A DNA stretch of 9,025 nucleotides from CAG-103 sp905215475 (GTDB lineage: Bacteria; Bacillota; Clostridia; Oscillospirales; Oscillospiraceae), in NCBI GenBank assembly GCA_905215475.1, contig CAJMPW010000011.1, positions 1 through 9,025 on the forward strand, read 5' to 3'. Under the pieces are notes generated by a model. The model saw only the letters and a program-made list of their open reading frames with translations. It did not search any database and was not told the DNA's origin. The translations under genes and the position numbers were made by a program. Positions 7,366 through 9,025 of the stretch are shown here, piece by piece. Position 1 is the first letter of the stretch, and every line of letters begins with the position of its first letter.

Positions 7366-7400
7366 GGATCAGACACTTCGAAAAATATGTCTACATAGCA

Positions 7401-7429
7401 AGTATACAGGACGCACCCCGCCATTGCAA
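7401..7429 (-). promoter_or_regulatory. Sigma-70-type promoter of the SLH/LRR gene
   Basis: On the minus strand TTGCAA (7429-7424) and TATACT (7406-7401) are separated by exactly 17 bases. Transcription would begin near 7394, leaving an untranslated leader of about 45 bases with the doubled SD at its end. Confidence 0.75.
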
Positions 7430-7477
7430 CAGCCCAAAAGCGTTCACAGGCAAAAAAACGTGTAAAATTCTTGCTCA

Positions 7478-7500
7478 GATTTGTGGTTTCGTAACAAATC
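7478..7500. promoter_or_regulatory. Inverted repeat between divergent promoters, candidate operator
   Basis: GATTTGT (7478-7484) pairs with ACAAATC (7494-7500) around nine bases. It lies 23 bases before the plus-strand -35 box and 48 bases before the minus-strand -35 box, where a regulator could act on both genes. No known operator is recognised, and a 7-bp repeat could be chance. Confidence 0.35.
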
Positions 7501-7523
7501 CGTCGGTTTTTGCGTCCCATCCA

Positions 7524-7553
7524 TTGCACACTTTACCGGAAGTATGCTATATT
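7524..7553 (+). promoter_or_regulatory. Sigma-70-type promoter with extended -10
   Basis: TTGCAC (7524-7529) and TATATT (7548-7553) are 18 bases apart, and TGC directly precedes the -10 box, giving an extended -10 element. Transcription would start near 7560, leaving a leader of about 52 bases before the ATG at 7612. Confidence 0.7.
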
Positions 7554-7611
7554 TTCAACAGAGAAGTATTCCCGTTGTACACAGGAGCATTACCGTAAGG
7601 AGGAAGAAACT

Positions 7612-9025
7612 ATGAAAAAACGCCTGCTCTCGCTGGCGCTGTGTCTGGTTCTGGTCGTGGGACTGTTCTCCGGCCTGACCGTGAACGCGTCAGCCAGCAA
7701 AATCGACGATCTGAAAAAACAGATTGCCGAAAAACTCATCAAAGAGAAGATCGAGCAGCTCAAGGAGGAGTTTGAGATCCCCGATCTCGACACGGACGCC
7801 ATCATCAGCAGCTTTGGCACCGCGGCCACCTCGGGTGACTTCGGTGAGAACAACTGCCTGCACTGGGAAGTGAAGGGCTCTCTGCTCAGCGGCAAAACGC
7901 TGACCATCTCCGGCAAGGGTGCAATGCCCGACTTCAACTTCCCCGAGGGCAACCTCGCCCCGTGGTGGAACTATGAGGCGCTGGGGCTGATCCGCGTCTC
8001 CGGCTTCAGTCCCAAGTTCGATCTTGAGGGCGACCTCAAGAAGGTCGTCATCAAGGACGGCGTCACGAACGTGAGCGACTATGCGCTGTTCCTGCTGCCG
8101 GCCGCCGAGCAGATCACGCTGCCGGAGAGCGTGACGAGCATCGACCGCTATGGCATCGCCCTGTGCGCGAAGCTCAAGGGCATCTCCCTGCCCAAGGCCG
8201 TGACCGGCATCGGCGACTTCGGTCTTGCCGGCAACAACTTTACCTCCATCTCGCTGCCCGACGGACTGCAGACTCTCGGCCGCGGCGCGTTTGACGCCTG
8301 CGCGAGTCTCAGCGGCATGACCCTGCCGGCCGCCATCACCGCCGTCCCCGGCAAGTGCTTTGCCGACTGCACGAAGCTGCTGACCGTCGACTATAAGGGT
8401 GAAGTGACCGCCATCGGCGAACGCGCATTTGAAGGCTGCAAGTCGCTCACCAAGGCACCCATCCCCGCCACCGTGACGGAGCTCGGCGGCTCCGCCTTCA
8501 ACGGCTGCGTCGCGCTGACGGAGGTGACCCTGCCCGGCGGCGTGACCGACATCCCCGATGCCTGCTTCCAGGGCTGCACCGCGCTGGCGGAGATGAAGCT
8601 GCCCGCCACCGTGACGAGCGTCGGCCACAATTCCTTCACCGGCTGCAAGGCGCTCACGGACGTGCGCTGCTACGGCGCACCCCCGACGGTCCAGCCCGCC
8701 GGCGCGGCAGAGCACAGCTTTGAGCCCGCGATCGTCACCATCCACTACAACCCCGCCATGAACTGGACGCTCGAAGCCGACGGCACATGGTACGGCTACA
8801 AGGTCAGCAGCAAGGGCGCGTGCCTGCACACCGGCTACGGCACGAGCGAGCACACCGTGCCCGCCACCTGCGGGGCCGACGGCTGCATCGAGACCGTCTG
8901 CTCCAACTGCGGCGAGGTCATCGCGACCAAGGTCATCCCCGCCACCGGCGAGCACACGTGGGATAACGGAAAGGTGACCACCGAGCCGACCGAGAAAGAC
9001 CCCGGCGTCATGACCTACACCTGCG
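7612..9025 (+). CDS. Exported BspA-type LRR surface protein with cysteine-pair repeats, 3' partial
   Basis: An exported LRR protein open for 471 codons to the right edge, so the C terminus is missing. The start has TAAGGAGG at 7596-7603, eight bases upstream. The signal peptide is residues 1-28 (MKKRLLSLALC, hydrophobic core, ASA then S). Residues 29-70 are a charged, probably helical segment (KIDDLKKQIAEKLIKEKIEQ). Residues about 82-115 match the usual lead-in of clostridial LRR_5 proteins (LTISGKGAMPDF). About nine repeats of 23-24 residues run from 143 to 353, with cores such as VTAIGERAFEGCKSL and VTELGGSAFNGCVAL. A closing piece with WTLEADGTWYGYKV (about 385-398) corresponds to DDGTWQGYQTGF in the divergent neighbour. 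From 404 the cysteine-pair modules begin (TCGADGCIETVCSNCGE). SLH domains may follow beyond the window, by analogy with the neighbour. Probable surface adhesin or binding protein; ligand unknown. Confidence 0.9.
   Translation, partial: MKKRLLSLALCLVLVVGLFSGLTVNASASKIDDLKKQIAEKLIKEKIEQLKEEFEIPDLDTDAIISSFGTAATSGDFGENNCLHWEVKGSLLSGKTLTISGKGAMPDFNFPEGNLAPWWNYEALGLIRVSGFSPKFDLEGDLKKVVIKDGVTNVSDYALFLLPAAEQITLPESVTSIDRYGIALCAKLKGISLPKAVTGIGDFGLAGNNFTSISLPDGLQTLGRGAFDACASLSGMTLPAAITAVPGKCFADCTKLLTVDYKGEVTAIGERAFEGCKSLTKAPIPATVTELGGSAFNGCVALTEVTLPGGVTDIPDACFQGCTALAEMKLPATVTSVGHNSFTGCKALTDVRCYGAPPTVQPAGAAEHSFEPAIVTIHYNPAMNWTLEADGTWYGYKVSSKGACLHTGYGTSEHTVPATCGADGCIETVCSNCGEVIATKVIPATGEHTWDNGKVTTEPTEKDPGVMTYTC

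Noticed and set aside
7421..7528. The 8-mer CCATTGCA occurs twice exactly 100 bases apart, overlapping both -35 boxes.
   Set aside because: The copies have opposite orientation relative to the two genes, so they are not equivalent promoter elements; an 8-base match is weak evidence.
7350..7529. A 60-codon N-terminal extension of the minus-strand SLH/LRR gene.
   Set aside because: It would bury the signal peptide and run through the predicted promoter and the doubled SD; the start at 7349 fits much better.
5037..7598. An 853-codon open frame on the plus strand opposite the SLH/LRR gene.
   Set aside because: It is fully antisense to a gene with a signal peptide and recognisable domains, has low-complexity Arg/Ala/Val/Asp-rich composition typical of GC-rich shadows, no RBS and no recognisable domain.
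7690..8955. A 421-codon open frame on the minus strand opposite the right-hand LRR gene.
   Set aside because: It mirrors the repeat structure of the sense gene and shows repetitive Gly/Ala/Asp/His-rich sequence with no domain; the sense frame explains the region.
1..9025. A CRISPR array, restriction, toxin-antitoxin or other defence system.
   Set aside because: No spaced repeats or recognisable defence domains; all long frames are accounted for by phage late genes or LRR surface proteins.

Overview
The window looks like the right-hand end of a prophage followed by host cell-surface genes, in a GC-rich Firmicute of the Clostridia (an Oscillospirales-type gut bacterium is my best guess). The reasons are strong AGGAGG ribosome binding sites, a clostridial-type Amidase_2 endolysin and phage holin, and secreted proteins that combine BspA-type leucine-rich repeats, cysteine-pair repeats and SLH domains. 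No genus can be named from this sequence alone.

Bases 1-4295 hold five tightly packed plus-strand phage genes: an endolysin (5' end outside the window), a holin, a coiled-coil tail-fibre-like protein, a probable beta-propeller virion protein of 521 residues, and a helical virion protein of unknown role. Spacings run from a 4-base overlap to 14 bases, so they are almost certainly one late operon. Lysis genes stand before these virion-type genes, whereas the more familiar order in temperate Firmicutes phages puts lysis last.

Bases 4296-4490 are AT-rich and gene-free. They carry two direct copies of a 10-base word identical to the XerD arm of the Bacillus subtilis dif site, then three successive inverted repeats, the last of which is a convincing terminator. 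This is a plausible prophage/chromosome junction.

Bases 4491-9025 hold two divergently transcribed genes for related exported proteins. The minus-strand gene (952 residues) is complete: signal peptide, LRR_5 repeats, six cysteine-pair modules and three SLH domains. The plus-strand gene (at least 471 residues, running off the right edge) has the same signal peptide style, LRR_5 repeats and the start of the same cysteine modules. Between them lie 262 bases with a good sigma-70-type promoter in each direction and a 7-bp inverted repeat between the two promoters. The pair probably makes wall-anchored surface proteins for adhesion or recognition; their ligands cannot be read from the sequence.
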